A stretch of DNA of 64,000 nt, taken from assembly GCA_041674625.1 (NCBI GenBank), contig JBAYVI010000001.1:62001-126000 (forward strand). The letters are read 5' to 3'. This DNA comes from BRH-c32 sp041674625 (GTDB lineage: Bacteria; Bacteroidota; Ignavibacteria; Ignavibacteriales; Melioribacteraceae). Under the pieces are notes generated by a model. The model had not been told where the DNA came from. It was given only the letters and a program-made list of their open reading frames with translations, and did not search any database. A program made the translations under genes and the position numbers. This document shows, piece after piece, positions 34,469-43,319 of the stretch (the stretch's first letter is position 1; every line of letters begins with the position of its first letter).

Positions 34469-34650
34469 TTGCATACCTCATAATATCCTCTTTCTTCTGG
34501 GAATAATCCGTTCTCGTCTAAGTCTCTTGAACAATCAGCACAGGCATATTTACCACATCCTAAATACCTAGCTGGTAGTGGTGCTTGTATTTTAGTATCG
34601 AAAATGGTACGGCATATTTGTCTTGCACAACATGAACAATATACTTTCAT
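34465..34650 (-). CDS. Zinc-binding small protein
   Basis: 61 residues from ATG 34650 (MKVYCSCCARQIC), a better start than the longer open frame because the preceding gene ends at 34652. Cysteines in CSCC..C and CGKYACADC. Similar LGCGKYAC motifs recur in another small gene of this genome (58.9 kb, FGKYARI). Confidence 0.55.
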   Translation of the reverse strand: MKVYCSCCARQICRTIFDTKIQAPLPARYLGCGKYACADCSRDLDENGLFPEERGYYEVCK

Positions 34651-34651
34651 T

Positions 34652-34822
34652 TTAATCCACGCAATGGTCATCTTTTCGTATCTGGTCGCAATATAGGCAA
34701 GGGTGTTCGTCATCTCTATTACTATTATTTTTACACATATTACACGGTGAACAAAAGTCAGATTCTTCAATAAATCCTTGCTCAAAATAGACTTTTGTTT
34801 CAGCGTCTTCAAATCTCATCAT
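34652..34822 (-). CDS. Zinc-binding small protein
   Basis: 56 residues; GGAGGG before ATG ATG. CSPCNMC and CLYCDQI form a treble-clef-like pattern. Function unknown. Confidence 0.6.
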   Translation of the reverse strand: MMRFEDAETKVYFEQGFIEESDFCSPCNMCKNNSNRDDEHPCLYCDQIRKDDHCVD

Positions 34823-34831
34823 AATTCCCTC

Positions 34832-35035
34832 CTATACCACACAAGTACTCATAAACCCCATTAAACTTAAATACCCTATGAACCTATCTCTGTGGTATTC
34901 GTTTGAGTAAGTTAATATCATATCGGAATAACCAATATCGTCTGCCATATGGTGAAGACAAAGTGCTTTATTAAACTCTTCCCTATCTTTAAAGGATATG
35001 GGATATGTTTTAAAAAGGTCTGGTGGGTTTTGCAT
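34832..35035 (-). CDS. Hypothetical small protein
   Basis: 67 residues; CLHHMADDIGYSDMIL in the middle is reminiscent of no known domain. Between two cysteine-rich genes and DnaE. Confidence 0.55.
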   Translation of the reverse strand: MQNPPDLFKTYPISFKDREEFNKALCLHHMADDIGYSDMILTYSNEYHRDRFIGYLSLMGFMSTCVV

Positions 35036-35037
35036 GG

Positions 35038-35349
35038 TTATTTCCAGTATTTAAAATATTTGCAATTATTACCCTTTCTCGGCAGTTCAAGACATTTACA
35101 CATAAGAGACTTGATTTTAAACTCCCTACAGTTTGGACATTCTTGTTTTAAAACTATCCATTTCCCGTCCTTAAAATCTAATCCACCATTATAAATTGCC
35201 TCAAGAACAAATTCATCTAGTTTATATCCGCAACATTCAGAAGACAAAGAGCCTTCGACCCCTCCGCAAACATCACATACTCCAAGACCTCCACCACAAT
35301 ATACACACGGTCCTTCTCCACAATCACATTTATGCCATGTATGTTCCAT
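35038..35349 (-). CDS. Cysteine-rich protein with several zinc knuckles
   Basis: 103 residues. CDCGEGPCVYCGGG, CDVCGG, CPNCREFKIKSLMCKC: about five knuckles. Lies one base before the polymerase gene start. No function known; nucleic-acid binding likely. Confidence 0.65.
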   Translation of the reverse strand: MEHTWHKCDCGEGPCVYCGGGLGVCDVCGGVEGSLSSECCGYKLDEFVLEAIYNGGLDFKDGKWIVLKQECPNCREFKIKSLMCKCLELPRKGNNCKYFKYWK

Positions 35350-38300
35350 TTAAATGAATCCTCCCGTTCTTTCTAAAACATCCACGAATTTTTTAATCCC
35401 ATCCTTGAATGGTTTCTTAAAGTCTTCCGATTTCCACGATACCCAGCCAGGAGGGATCACGTATACAACCCAACAACTATTTTCTTCATTCCATTCACAA
35501 GTACCATTTTTACGGATTATACCCTTGTTCTCCTCACCAAAATATCCTAGCCCTGTGTTCCCAATACTAAGCACGAATCTGATATTTTCAAGTTCTTTCT
35601 TAAGATATCTTGAACCACATTCTTTGATCACTTTTATATCAGGCTTCTTACATGGACACTTAACAAATGACGTTCTGTGAAAGAATTCTTTTTCAAAACC
35701 GTACTTATTTAGCTCATTCCATAGGATATCGCCATCTCTGGATTCTAAGTATTTATTACTTTTAACTTCATCATAATTAGGAGCCTCGGTTATGATTGCT
35801 ACGTTATACTGTCCCGCGCTCTGTTGTATTGGATGCTCATTGCTTTTACACTTTACTCTTTGTGAGCAAGAAATGCAAGCTATTAATTCTGGATGGTTAA
35901 TTATTTTTTCGTCTTCTTTTAATTCTCTTCCGTAGTGATGTCCAATGAGATCAGCAGATAAGTAATTGTTTATATCTATTACTTCTTTATCACCTATTAG
36001 CGCATACAGGTTCTTGTATTTGTATTTATAGTTTAGAGTTATTCCCAAATCAAGGAAATAACTGTCTATTGTTTCTGGCAATTCGTCTTGTTCTGAACCA
36101 AAAGCTCCAATTTCCTGGAGAATTTTCAAAAGTTTATCTTTTAAGACGGGTTTTTCTTTCTTAAAAAATCCAGGTACTTGAGAATCTTGGTATTGTTTAA
36201 TTGTTTCTAAGATTTTCGGGCCGAGTCCTTTACATTCTGAGAAAGGTATTTCCAACCTTCCCTTTCTAGCTACCCAGTTATAAACATGACTGGTCTCTAG
36301 TTTTGGGGTCTGGATTTTTAAACCAAGGCGTTGTGCTTCGGTAATTAAATCATGTTTTTCAGCGTCACCACCATATGTCAATGATGCACAAATAAAACAA
36401 TCACTATAGTATAACTTTAGCCAAATAGTCCAATAAGCAATAATGCTGTAACAGATAGAATGTGATAGGTTAAACGAATAGTCCGCATGGTGTCCTAAAT
36501 CATCCCAGAATCTTTCCGCCTCTTCTTCGCTAAATGTTTTTTGTTCTAAACATCCAGAAATAAATTTATCCTTAAATTTCTCTAGTAGTGTTACATCTTT
36601 CTTCTTGGCTACAATCCTTCTTACTTCATCTGCTTCCGCTAGAGAAAAGCCAGCTATTTTATGAATCGTTTGAATTACTTGTTCTTGATAAAATATAACC
36701 CCGAATGTCTTTTGACATATTTCTTCATAAATTGGATGTTTTGGCTCCCACTTTTCCCCATTCTTTCTAGCGATATATGTATCTGTTGCCCCTGAATCTT
36801 GCGCTCCCGGCCTTACTCCGGCCACGACATCAGATAATTGAAAGATATCTTTTGGTTTCATCCTCTTCAAAAGCTGCTTAAGAGAGAATGTGTTAATCTG
36901 AAATCCACCTACCGTATTGGCATTAGAAATTTCTTCATATACTTTTTTATCATCAAGCGGAATTTTCTCAAGGATGATATCTTTGCCATGATTTTGCTTA
37001 ATTAAATCGATTGTCATAGCAAGAATACTCATTGCGTTAAGCCCCAAAATATCTAGCTTGACAAGCCCTTGTGCCTCACAATCGTTACCATCAAGACATG
37101 CTACTAACTGTCCATTACGTTCTGCTAGAGCCGTCCTAGTACCAAGACGTAGGTCTACGGGGCTAATTAGAGAAGCTGCTGCGTGACGGCCATAACTTTT
37201 GCATAAACCGGCCAACCTAGCAATGTGAATAGATGCCTCTGGGTACTTAGCTTTAAACTCTACCCCTTCTGCTGATTGAAAAGCAATTTCAATATTATCG
37301 GTTACAGATTTAGAAAATACATCTGCTTCTTTTAATGGAATTTCAAATGTCCTGCAAACATCTCTAATCGCACCTTTCGCCTCTATCTTCAAGTATGTAG
37401 AAATTCCACAAACATGGCCTTCCCCGTAAACATTTTTTAAATAATTTACTACTTGATCTCTTTTGTGGTGTTCGAAATCCAGATCGCAATCGGGCATGGC
37501 TCCTCGTCTTCCGGGGTTTAAAAACCGTTCGAACAAAAGTCCGAATACGATTGGGTCTACTTTAGTTATCCCCAACAGATAACTTATCAAGCAACCCGCT
37601 GCACTGCCACGGCCTGGGCCAGTTAAGATACCGGAATCATTACAAAAATTGACCAAATCATAAATTATTAAAAAGTATTTTATTACTCCAAAATCTTTAA
37701 TAACAGATAATTCATACTCAAATCTTTCTCTATACTCTTCAGTTACTACGTCTAGTTTATTTTTAAACCCTTCTTCGCATAGATCTCTTAATACCGTTTC
37801 TTCATCCATTCCCTTAAATTGTGGAGGTGTTGGAAGAATAATTTCTTTCTTATCTATCCTAAAACTTCCACATTTTTCTGCAATTTCTAATGTGTTATTA
37901 AATGCTTGTTTAATTTCTTCTGGATACAAAACCCCCTGATTGACAAATTGTTCATATAACTCTTCTGGAGTAGATAAAAAGAAATCAGAACCAGAAAATT
38001 TCCAGCGTGTTAAATCGCTCTTTAACTTTTTCGTCTGCATAGCCAGAAGAGTATCGTGAATGTCAGAATCTTCTTTATTTATGTAATGAGCATCGCTAGA
38101 TACGATAGTTTTAATTCCATATTTTTCTGAAAGATCCAAACATAAATTATTTGTAAGTATCTGTTTCTCATCTGAAAATGGCATCAACTCTAAGTATAAA
38201 TCGTCACCTATTTTTTTATATAATTTTTCTAAAAATGGAATGGAATCTTGTTGGTGTAGCCAAGACGCTGAACATGCCGTGCTAATACAAAGGCCCGCAC

Positions 38301-38685
38301 AATTATCCAGCAACATATCAAAACCTATCCTACCCATATAATAGAAATAATCCAGATTTGAAGAAGTTAATAACCTTAAACAATTCTCAAATCCTTCCTG
38401 CGATTTTACCCATACAGTACAGTGTGAGCGGAATTCTCCTTTTTCTTTTATTTCTGGATTGGGAACGATATAGAATTCTACCCCTTGAATGGGGATGATT
38501 CCAAATTTATCGCAAGCGGCTTGATGTTTGATAGCCCCATCCATGTTATGATGGTTGGTCAAAGCTAGGTGAGTGAAGCCAATTTCCTTTGATCTCTCGG
38601 CCCACTGCTCAGATGAAAACATGCCATCGAGCGGTGATAATTCGTTGTGAATATGGAGGGGGGTATATTTTAAATTGTTAATCAT
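35350..38685 (-). CDS. DNA polymerase III alpha (DnaE-type) fused to UDG-like domain
   Basis: 1111 residues. N-terminal PHP domain (TPLHIHNELSPLDG, NHHNMDG, 1-about 210), palm with GPGRGSAAGCLISY (356-368), PDCDLDF (Asp 401 and 403) and LDILGLN (Asp545) for catalysis. Family-specific tau-binding and OB parts are absent. Residues 934-1111 look like an iron-sulfur uracil-DNA glycosylase: C937, C940, C946, ITEAPNYDE, then FVKCPCKKP (C1010), IGNTGLGYFG and IPPGWVSW. It is the main replicative polymerase; the fused domain may read uracil in template or be inactive. Confidence 0.88.
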   Translation of the reverse strand: MINNLKYTPLHIHNELSPLDGMFSSEQWAERSKEIGFTHLALTNHHNMDGAIKHQAACDKFGIIPIQGVEFYIVPNPEIKEKGEFRSHCTVWVKSQEGFENCLRLLTSSNLDYFYYMGRIGFDMLLDNCAGLCISTACSASWLHQQDSIPFLEKLYKKIGDDLYLELMPFSDEKQILTNNLCLDLSEKYGIKTIVSSDAHYINKEDSDIHDTLLAMQTKKLKSDLTRWKFSGSDFFLSTPEELYEQFVNQGVLYPEEIKQAFNNTLEIAEKCGSFRIDKKEIILPTPPQFKGMDEETVLRDLCEEGFKNKLDVVTEEYRERFEYELSVIKDFGVIKYFLIIYDLVNFCNDSGILTGPGRGSAAGCLISYLLGITKVDPIVFGLLFERFLNPGRRGAMPDCDLDFEHHKRDQVVNYLKNVYGEGHVCGISTYLKIEAKGAIRDVCRTFEIPLKEADVFSKSVTDNIEIAFQSAEGVEFKAKYPEASIHIARLAGLCKSYGRHAAASLISPVDLRLGTRTALAERNGQLVACLDGNDCEAQGLVKLDILGLNAMSILAMTIDLIKQNHGKDIILEKIPLDDKKVYEEISNANTVGGFQINTFSLKQLLKRMKPKDIFQLSDVVAGVRPGAQDSGATDTYIARKNGEKWEPKHPIYEEICQKTFGVIFYQEQVIQTIHKIAGFSLAEADEVRRIVAKKKDVTLLEKFKDKFISGCLEQKTFSEEEAERFWDDLGHHADYSFNLSHSICYSIIAYWTIWLKLYYSDCFICASLTYGGDAEKHDLITEAQRLGLKIQTPKLETSHVYNWVARKGRLEIPFSECKGLGPKILETIKQYQDSQVPGFFKKEKPVLKDKLLKILQEIGAFGSEQDELPETIDSYFLDLGITLNYKYKYKNLYALIGDKEVIDINNYLSADLIGHHYGRELKEDEKIINHPELIACISCSQRVKCKSNEHPIQQSAGQYNVAIITEAPNYDEVKSNKYLESRDGDILWNELNKYGFEKEFFHRTSFVKCPCKKPDIKVIKECGSRYLKKELENIRFVLSIGNTGLGYFGEENKGIIRKNGTCEWNEENSCWVVYVIPPGWVSWKSEDFKKPFKDGIKKFVDVLERTGGFI

Positions 38686-38744
38686 TAGTAACCTTTTAAT
38701 TTAAACAATACAGTACGACCATACAGCCGTTTTCACTCTCTACC

Positions 38745-38753
38745 ATTGTACCA
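38745..38753 (-). promoter_or_regulatory. Possible extended -10 promoter before DnaE
   Basis: In the 147-base gap before the polymerase gene the - strand reads TGG-TACAAT (TGn-TATAAT-like). No convincing -35 at 16-18 bases upstream. It is the only promoter-like signal in a gap that lacks genes. Confidence 0.3.
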
Positions 38754-38832
38754 TACGCTATTACAAGTAATCGCGTAATCTAGTGCTTATACAACATCAA
38801 ATACGGGGTGTCTCGCATAATGGTTGAAGATG

Positions 38833-39066
38833 TTAATTATTCAATACTTCATCCCAATTCTCAATCATACTCCATACTTCTTCATACATAGGCCAACTGT
38901 CTTCCACTACCACACATTTCAAATCATTCTTGCCGTCTTGGAATCTTTTGACTTCAATCTTTTTACACAACGAATCAAGAACACCTAATTCTTGATTCGT
39001 TAAATACTTACTAATATCCTTATTGCCAAGCACAGTATATCTAGTTTCTCTATTAAAATTTGCCAT
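38833..39066 (-). CDS. Hypothetical protein
   Basis: 77 residues from ATG 39066 with GAGGG upstream (a TTG two codons earlier is in frame). Helical; two Cys; tryptophan-rich end (SWPMYEEVWSMIENWDEV). Not recognised. Confidence 0.6.
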   Translation of the reverse strand: MANFNRETRYTVLGNKDISKYLTNQELGVLDSLCKKIEVKRFQDGKNDLKCVVVEDSWPMYEEVWSMIENWDEVLNN

Positions 39067-39110
39067 CTTCAACCCTCATTAGAGTAATTGCACTAAAATT
39101 ATTTAATCTC

Positions 39111-39317
39111 TCAATACTCAAAATCAACCACAAATTCATGCCCACATTTAGGGCACCAAACTCCTACATCCCTTGTCTCGCCAGTACATGATTCTTGAGC
39201 AGCAAAATCTCTGCCGCTCAAGAAATCGTCACCATCAAGCAAATCAACACACTCTCCGCAAGATTGGCAATCGCAATCAAGAGAAATGCTCCATATGGCT
39301 TCTATTTTATCTGACAT
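39111..39317 (-). CDS. Zinc-ribbon-like small protein
   Basis: 68 residues. CDCQSCGEC at the start and CPKCGHEF near the end; acidic. Function unknown. Confidence 0.65.
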   Translation of the reverse strand: MSDKIEAIWSISLDCDCQSCGECVDLLDGDDFLSGRDFAAQESCTGETRDVGVWCPKCGHEFVVDFEY

Positions 39318-39370
39318 GATTAACTCTCAACAAATATTGAAATGATTTTCTTTAAATACTTCAATAACCT

Positions 39371-39510
39371 TTAATCCATTAAATTATTGAACTCTTCCGT
39401 ATACCCACATTCAACACACCGATAAACATAGGTACTAGGGTTGCATTAATTGGAACCTTAATATGACGAGAATGATTTTGCTTCTTCTTTGGAAAAGTTG
39501 ACTTACTCAT
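39371..39510 (-). pseudogene. Zinc-ribbon small gene broken by a one-base shift
   Basis: ATG 39510 has GGAGAAAG upstream and reads MSKSTFPKKKQNHSRHIKVPINAT in frame 0, which stops at 39379. In the -1 frame, starting inside the CCC run near 39435-39445, the sequence continues as PSTYVYRCVECGYTEEFNNLMD and stops at 39371. Joining needs one extra C. Intact it would be a 46-residue single-knuckle protein. See findings for competing explanations. Confidence 0.65.
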
Positions 39511-39691
39511 TGCTTTCTCCTAAATAAATTAGCTTAAGTTGATAAGATAATTCTAAATGATTTAAAAATTCCTTTTCTAATTCTTCATCATCCCACTTGT
39601 TATCAATAGTATTACAATCCCTTAGTGAGATAGCATATTCATGAATTAGGTTTGATGCGGCGTCGATTATTTCTTTATCTATCTTTGTCAT
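39503..39691 (-). CDS. Hypothetical small acidic protein
   Basis: 62 residues from ATG 39691 (MTKIDKEIIDAASN), placed one base before the NAMPT-like stop. Acidic helical protein, no motif recognised. Confidence 0.55.
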   Translation of the reverse strand: MTKIDKEIIDAASNLIHEYAISLRDCNTIDNKWDDEELEKEFLNHLELSYQLKLIYLGESNE

Positions 39692-39692
39692 T

Positions 39693-41159
39693 TTATTCTC
39701 TAATACGTTTCCGAATATCAGCAAGTGAATCATCAACTAAAAGAACTCCATTCTCAAACACTGATAGCATTTCACATTTTATCTCATGATCAAAAGAAAG
39801 ACCATCAATACACTTAAATTCGCCGTCTTCCTTAATCACAGCAACACAACCAGTATTAGATTTTTTAGTTCCATCATCGGTAGCTGGATTTTTATAAATC
39901 TGTTTTTCTTCTCCATTAATCTGGCACATAGTTGATTTCAGAGCAAAACCGAAAGAGTCCTTAGTATTGTATTGGTATGTATAACTACCCACACCAAATA
40001 CAATATTCGTTGAAGAAAAGCCTTTCTCCTTCAACCCATGACAAATACGAGTACAGCGGTCAAGAGTAATAGAATCACCATAAATTGCCCCAATATGAGG
40101 ATCTAGTACTTTATAACCCTTTTCATTTACTACGCCACCAAAAATATCCCAGAGACATTCAATCAGCCCTTTCTGAATCATCGGATTGCTAGAAAATTTA
40201 TCACCGCAAATGATCTTAACTGGGTCGCCGGAATCAGGTCTAATCACGGCCTTTCCATCCCGCGCCATAATTTCACTTTTAAGTGGCTTGATAATATTTT
40301 CAACACAAGACCACAGGTTCCAAGTATCAGAAACAATACTCACGATACCACTTGGATAAACCTCAGTTAATAGGCGTTTATAAGTATTAAATTCATTTTC
40401 GCCATCACCACCAGCACACATCACAGAATGCTCAGTGGCATTTACACTACAGCCGACAAGTTCTTTTTCAATATCCGCATTATAGTATTCTTCGAGATGA
40501 AAAATTGCTGGAATCGTATCAGTACCAACGAACGAAAGTAAATGTCCTGCGCCACTAGAAGCGGCGGACTCAAGACAGCTCATTCCCCTCATAGAAAAAT
40601 CATGAGCTTGGAATTGTACGAATTCAGGGTCTCCAGTTTCTTCAGCATAAGAATCCAAAATGGTTCGATATTCAGAAGCGGTAGTCGCTGAAGTACTAGC
40701 CATCCATAACTCAGTAGAAAGAATAGTTTCTACAAAATTAGTCAGCCAAAAGAATCTAGGATTAGTATTTTCAATAGTTAACATTGGAACCCGAATTGAA
40801 ACCTTTGTTCCCTCCGGCAATGACTTAATCAAAAGAGGCAAATAGCCAAGGTCGTGTAGGTCTTCAATATGCTGAGTATGTGGTTCCTTAATCCCAAGAG
40901 CAAATTTTAGAACGCGGGTGTATTCATTAAGAACTTCCTCCTTGCTCCGAGAAAAGAAATGTGTATTAAAGTAATTAATAAGATACTTCTTAACAAATGC
41001 CTGAATGCCAAAAACTACAACTTTATCTGTGGTGGGATGATACTTGTTGCTTCTGGGAGTCCAAGTAGAATAAACCTTTTCTGTCCCAATCGGATACTGC
41101 TCTCGGTGAGAAACCTTATAAAAATCACATAGAAGAGTTGCTGGATAAATTGTTTTCAT
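39693..41159 (-). CDS. Nicotinamide phosphoribosyltransferase-like enzyme (NadV/Namat)
   Basis: 488 residues, full NAMPT length. Motifs: YKVSHREQYP, TPRSNK, QAHDFSMRGMS, SDTWNLW, RPDSGDP and YGDSIT. NAMPT joins nicotinamide to PRPP; in phages a relative (Namat) instead joins nicotinamide to ADP-ribose pyrophosphate to give NAD+ directly. The next genes include a Prs-like enzyme, the partner expected for the latter. Likely counters host NAD+-depleting defences. Confidence 0.85.
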   Translation of the reverse strand: MKTIYPATLLCDFYKVSHREQYPIGTEKVYSTWTPRSNKYHPTTDKVVVFGIQAFVKKYLINYFNTHFFSRSKEEVLNEYTRVLKFALGIKEPHTQHIEDLHDLGYLPLLIKSLPEGTKVSIRVPMLTIENTNPRFFWLTNFVETILSTELWMASTSATTASEYRTILDSYAEETGDPEFVQFQAHDFSMRGMSCLESAASSGAGHLLSFVGTDTIPAIFHLEEYYNADIEKELVGCSVNATEHSVMCAGGDGENEFNTYKRLLTEVYPSGIVSIVSDTWNLWSCVENIIKPLKSEIMARDGKAVIRPDSGDPVKIICGDKFSSNPMIQKGLIECLWDIFGGVVNEKGYKVLDPHIGAIYGDSITLDRCTRICHGLKEKGFSSTNIVFGVGSYTYQYNTKDSFGFALKSTMCQINGEEKQIYKNPATDDGTKKSNTGCVAVIKEDGEFKCIDGLSFDHEIKCEMLSVFENGVLLVDDSLADIRKRIRE

Positions 41160-41183
41160 TTCCTTTCCTTTAATTAAATAAAA

Positions 41184-41414
41184 TCATAAGTTTTTTTCAA
41201 AAATTTCACGGTCGCAAATGTAAAGTTCATCATCTACACCACACATAAGATAATCGCCAGATTTTCCAAGTTTATAATCCCCTTCGAGCGTTTTTACCCT
41301 AAATTCTTTATTGACCTGTGCCGCTTTTACGGGAATTGGTCTTTTCATACATAGTCTAAAATCACCCGAAACTAATACATCTAAATCTTTAAGCCTTTCT
41401 GGGAACACGATCAT
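41184..41414 (-). CDS. Small protein with GDYLxxGxDxExY motif
   Basis: 76 residues. SGDYLMCGVDDELYICDREIFE is a motif common in uncharacterised phage proteins (PGDYLV.G.DGE.Y). Lies between the NAMPT-like and Prs-like genes; may modulate that pathway, but this is only a guess from position. Confidence 0.6.
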   Translation of the reverse strand: MIVFPERLKDLDVLVSGDFRLCMKRPIPVKAAQVNKEFRVKTLEGDYKLGKSGDYLMCGVDDELYICDREIFEKNL

Positions 41415-41426
41415 TTTGTTTTCCTT

Positions 41427-42194
41427 TTAATTAGTTTGTTCAATCCTAGGATGTTTAATTTCTAATTCAAAATCTTTATTGGTATAAACAATATCTACAA
41501 AATCAAAAATTTCTCCTTGGAAGATTGTATTTTCAACGTAAGAAACGAGCAGTCCAATTCTATTAACTCCTTTTTCTTTTAATAATTTTGCAATCCTAAC
41601 AAATGTGCCTCCTTTGCTACAAATATCGTCAATTATTAAAACATTCTTTCCGCATTCACCTAGTAATTTTAATCCTTTTATATCCCCTGTTAGAAAATCT
41701 CTATCTTTTTTACCATACGAAATTTTCTCTTCACCGTTCCAATTGTATCTTTCTTTTGCTCCATAATCCGGGAAGCAAATAGAATCAAAACCACCTCTAA
41801 TAAAAATAGATTTAGCTCTTCCAATGCACCACTCTTCTACTTCAATATTATTGATTAAATTTGTAGTAGCGGACGAATGTGGTTCTCTTACGATAACTTT
41901 ATAGAAATTTAAAGAATTTATGATAGAGCAAATGGCTTTTAGGCTTACCGCATAAGAACCGTTCGGCCTGTCCATCCTTGAATGAGGCATATATGGTAAA
42001 TGTAATTCCGCTGGTGCATTCATTTCATCAAGAAAATTTTTAAGAATAGCTAATTTAATAAAATCATCGTCGTTTTGGTAAATTAACTCTACTACATTCG
42101 CCCGGTCATAAAATTCTAATTGGTCAATTGGTAGGTAATTTTCGCTATTCGGAAATTTCCCGAACTCAACTTTATAACTATTCAGTTTTAACAT
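41427..42194 (-). CDS. Prs-like enzyme (ribose-phosphate / ADP-ribose pyrophosphokinase)
   Basis: 255 residues. PYMPHSRMDRP, a flexible-loop region and the PRPP loop VLIIDDICSKGGTFV are PRPP synthetase signatures; FPDYGAKERY is the ribose-phosphate site region. Shorter than bacterial Prs (about 315). The phage NARP1 partner Adps is a Prs-family enzyme that makes ADP-ribose pyrophosphate from ADP-ribose and ATP. The adjacent NAMPT-like gene makes that role likely. Confidence 0.8.
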   Translation of the reverse strand: MLKLNSYKVEFGKFPNSENYLPIDQLEFYDRANVVELIYQNDDDFIKLAILKNFLDEMNAPAELHLPYMPHSRMDRPNGSYAVSLKAICSIINSLNFYKVIVREPHSSATTNLINNIEVEEWCIGRAKSIFIRGGFDSICFPDYGAKERYNWNGEEKISYGKKDRDFLTGDIKGLKLLGECGKNVLIIDDICSKGGTFVRIAKLLKEKGVNRIGLLVSYVENTIFQGEIFDFVDIVYTNKDFELEIKHPRIEQTN

Positions 42195-42209
42195 TTTATT
42201 CCTTTTAAT

Positions 42210-42836
42210 TTATGTCCAAAGTGAACGGAAATATTTTCCAAAAAGTCTTAGCCCATTTTGGATTTTAGTTTGATGTTCAAGGTATCCTTCACGGTTAAAA
42301 ACATGAGTGTCATCTGGGCCAGAAATCATTTCACTCAAATTAGGATTATCTTTACATTCTTTCCATTGAATATCTATATTCCCCGTATGAAATTGATCTT
42401 CATCATCTGCATCACAAATCCTTTCAAAACTCCAGATCATTTGTTCAAGTACATAATCCCATCGCTTAAACCAATTTTCATCGGTGTCCCAAATGTTCTC
42501 TTTCTGAGTAACATAAGTGCTTTTTAATTCATCCGGCACATCTGCATCATCAACATATGGTGCTCCATGTTTATCTTCACGGATTTTAATCAAGCAGGGC
42601 AGAATAATTAACGAAAGAGTACTGTCTAGCGACCACACATCGTATTCATCTATGTGAATTTTTACTTTACGTTTTCGTTTAGAATATACCCATTCACAGA
42701 AGTTGTTCAGTTTTGTATTAGAAAGGTATTTCCCAATCTTATAGCAAGCGTCTTCAGAAAATCCCAAGTGCTGGAGAAGGTCTGATAGCTGGAAAACTCC
42801 CCAGTAAGTATAATATTTGCCAATTTTAACAAGCAT
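42210..42836 (-). CDS. Conserved phage protein of unknown function
   Basis: 208 residues from ATG 42836 (after TTGACA). W-rich, acidic; motif NWFKRWDYVLEQMIWSFERI and LRLFGKYFRSLW near the end. Recurrent in large phages but uncharacterised. Start overlaps the upstream stop. Confidence 0.65.
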   Translation of the reverse strand: MLVKIGKYYTYWGVFQLSDLLQHLGFSEDACYKIGKYLSNTKLNNFCEWVYSKRKRKVKIHIDEYDVWSLDSTLSLIILPCLIKIREDKHGAPYVDDADVPDELKSTYVTQKENIWDTDENWFKRWDYVLEQMIWSFERICDADDEDQFHTGNIDIQWKECKDNPNLSEMISGPDDTHVFNREGYLEHQTKIQNGLRLFGKYFRSLWT

Positions 42837-43128
42837 TGTCAAGTCCTAGTTCTTTCTGTAATTTTAAATACTGAGCACGCTTCTTTTCCAACGCAGCCTC
42901 TTTCTTTTTATTTTCCTTGTTTATCCTTGATTGATATTCAATGTCTGTCTCTTCTCTATTATGGAGAATTACATAATTAACATTTTCATAAGAATCGTTT
43001 TCCATTATTGCTTTTTCTCCATATTTTTCAATAAGAGATTCAATAATGTTTTTAAATGACAAAAGAGTTAAAGTATCAAAATCATAGTCTCGGAAAAGAA
43101 ATATTTTTTCTTCAATAATGTTCTTCAT
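42826..43128 (-). CDS. Hypothetical charged protein
   Basis: 100 residues from ATG 43128 (MKNIIEEKIFLFRDYD), 2 bases after the upstream stop. C-terminal half is a long charged helix (NKENKKKEAALEKKRAQYLKLQKE). No recognised domain. Confidence 0.6.
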   Translation of the reverse strand: MKNIIEEKIFLFRDYDFDTLTLLSFKNIIESLIEKYGEKAIMENDSYENVNYVILHNREETDIEYQSRINKENKKKEAALEKKRAQYLKLQKELGLDNAC

Positions 43129-43129
43129 T

Positions 43130-43309
43130 TTATTTCTCACTAAAATACTTATTTTCAATTTTCTCAATTAGCTCTTCTACGTCTTGATTAATTTGTACCC
43201 ACTTCTGTTCTTGCTCTGGATTGTAATCTAACCGCAAAGATACCGAATAAGTAAAATTACTCAATGAACTTAGTCCGTCTAGTAACTGTTTCTTGTAATT
43301 GAAGCTCAT
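43130..43309 (-). CDS. Hypothetical small protein
   Basis: 59 residues from ATG 43309, with AGGAG upstream. Helical with a tyrosine/phenylalanine-rich N-terminus; not recognised. Confidence 0.55.
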   Translation of the reverse strand: MSFNYKKQLLDGLSSLSNFTYSVSLRLDYNPEQEQKWVQINQDVEELIEKIENKYFSEK

Positions 43310-43319
43310 TTTGTTTCTC

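Noticed and set aside
35350..38685. Intein in the polymerase gene
   Set aside because: Polymerase motifs run without a gap; the C-terminal extra part is a separate domain, with no splice-site residues.
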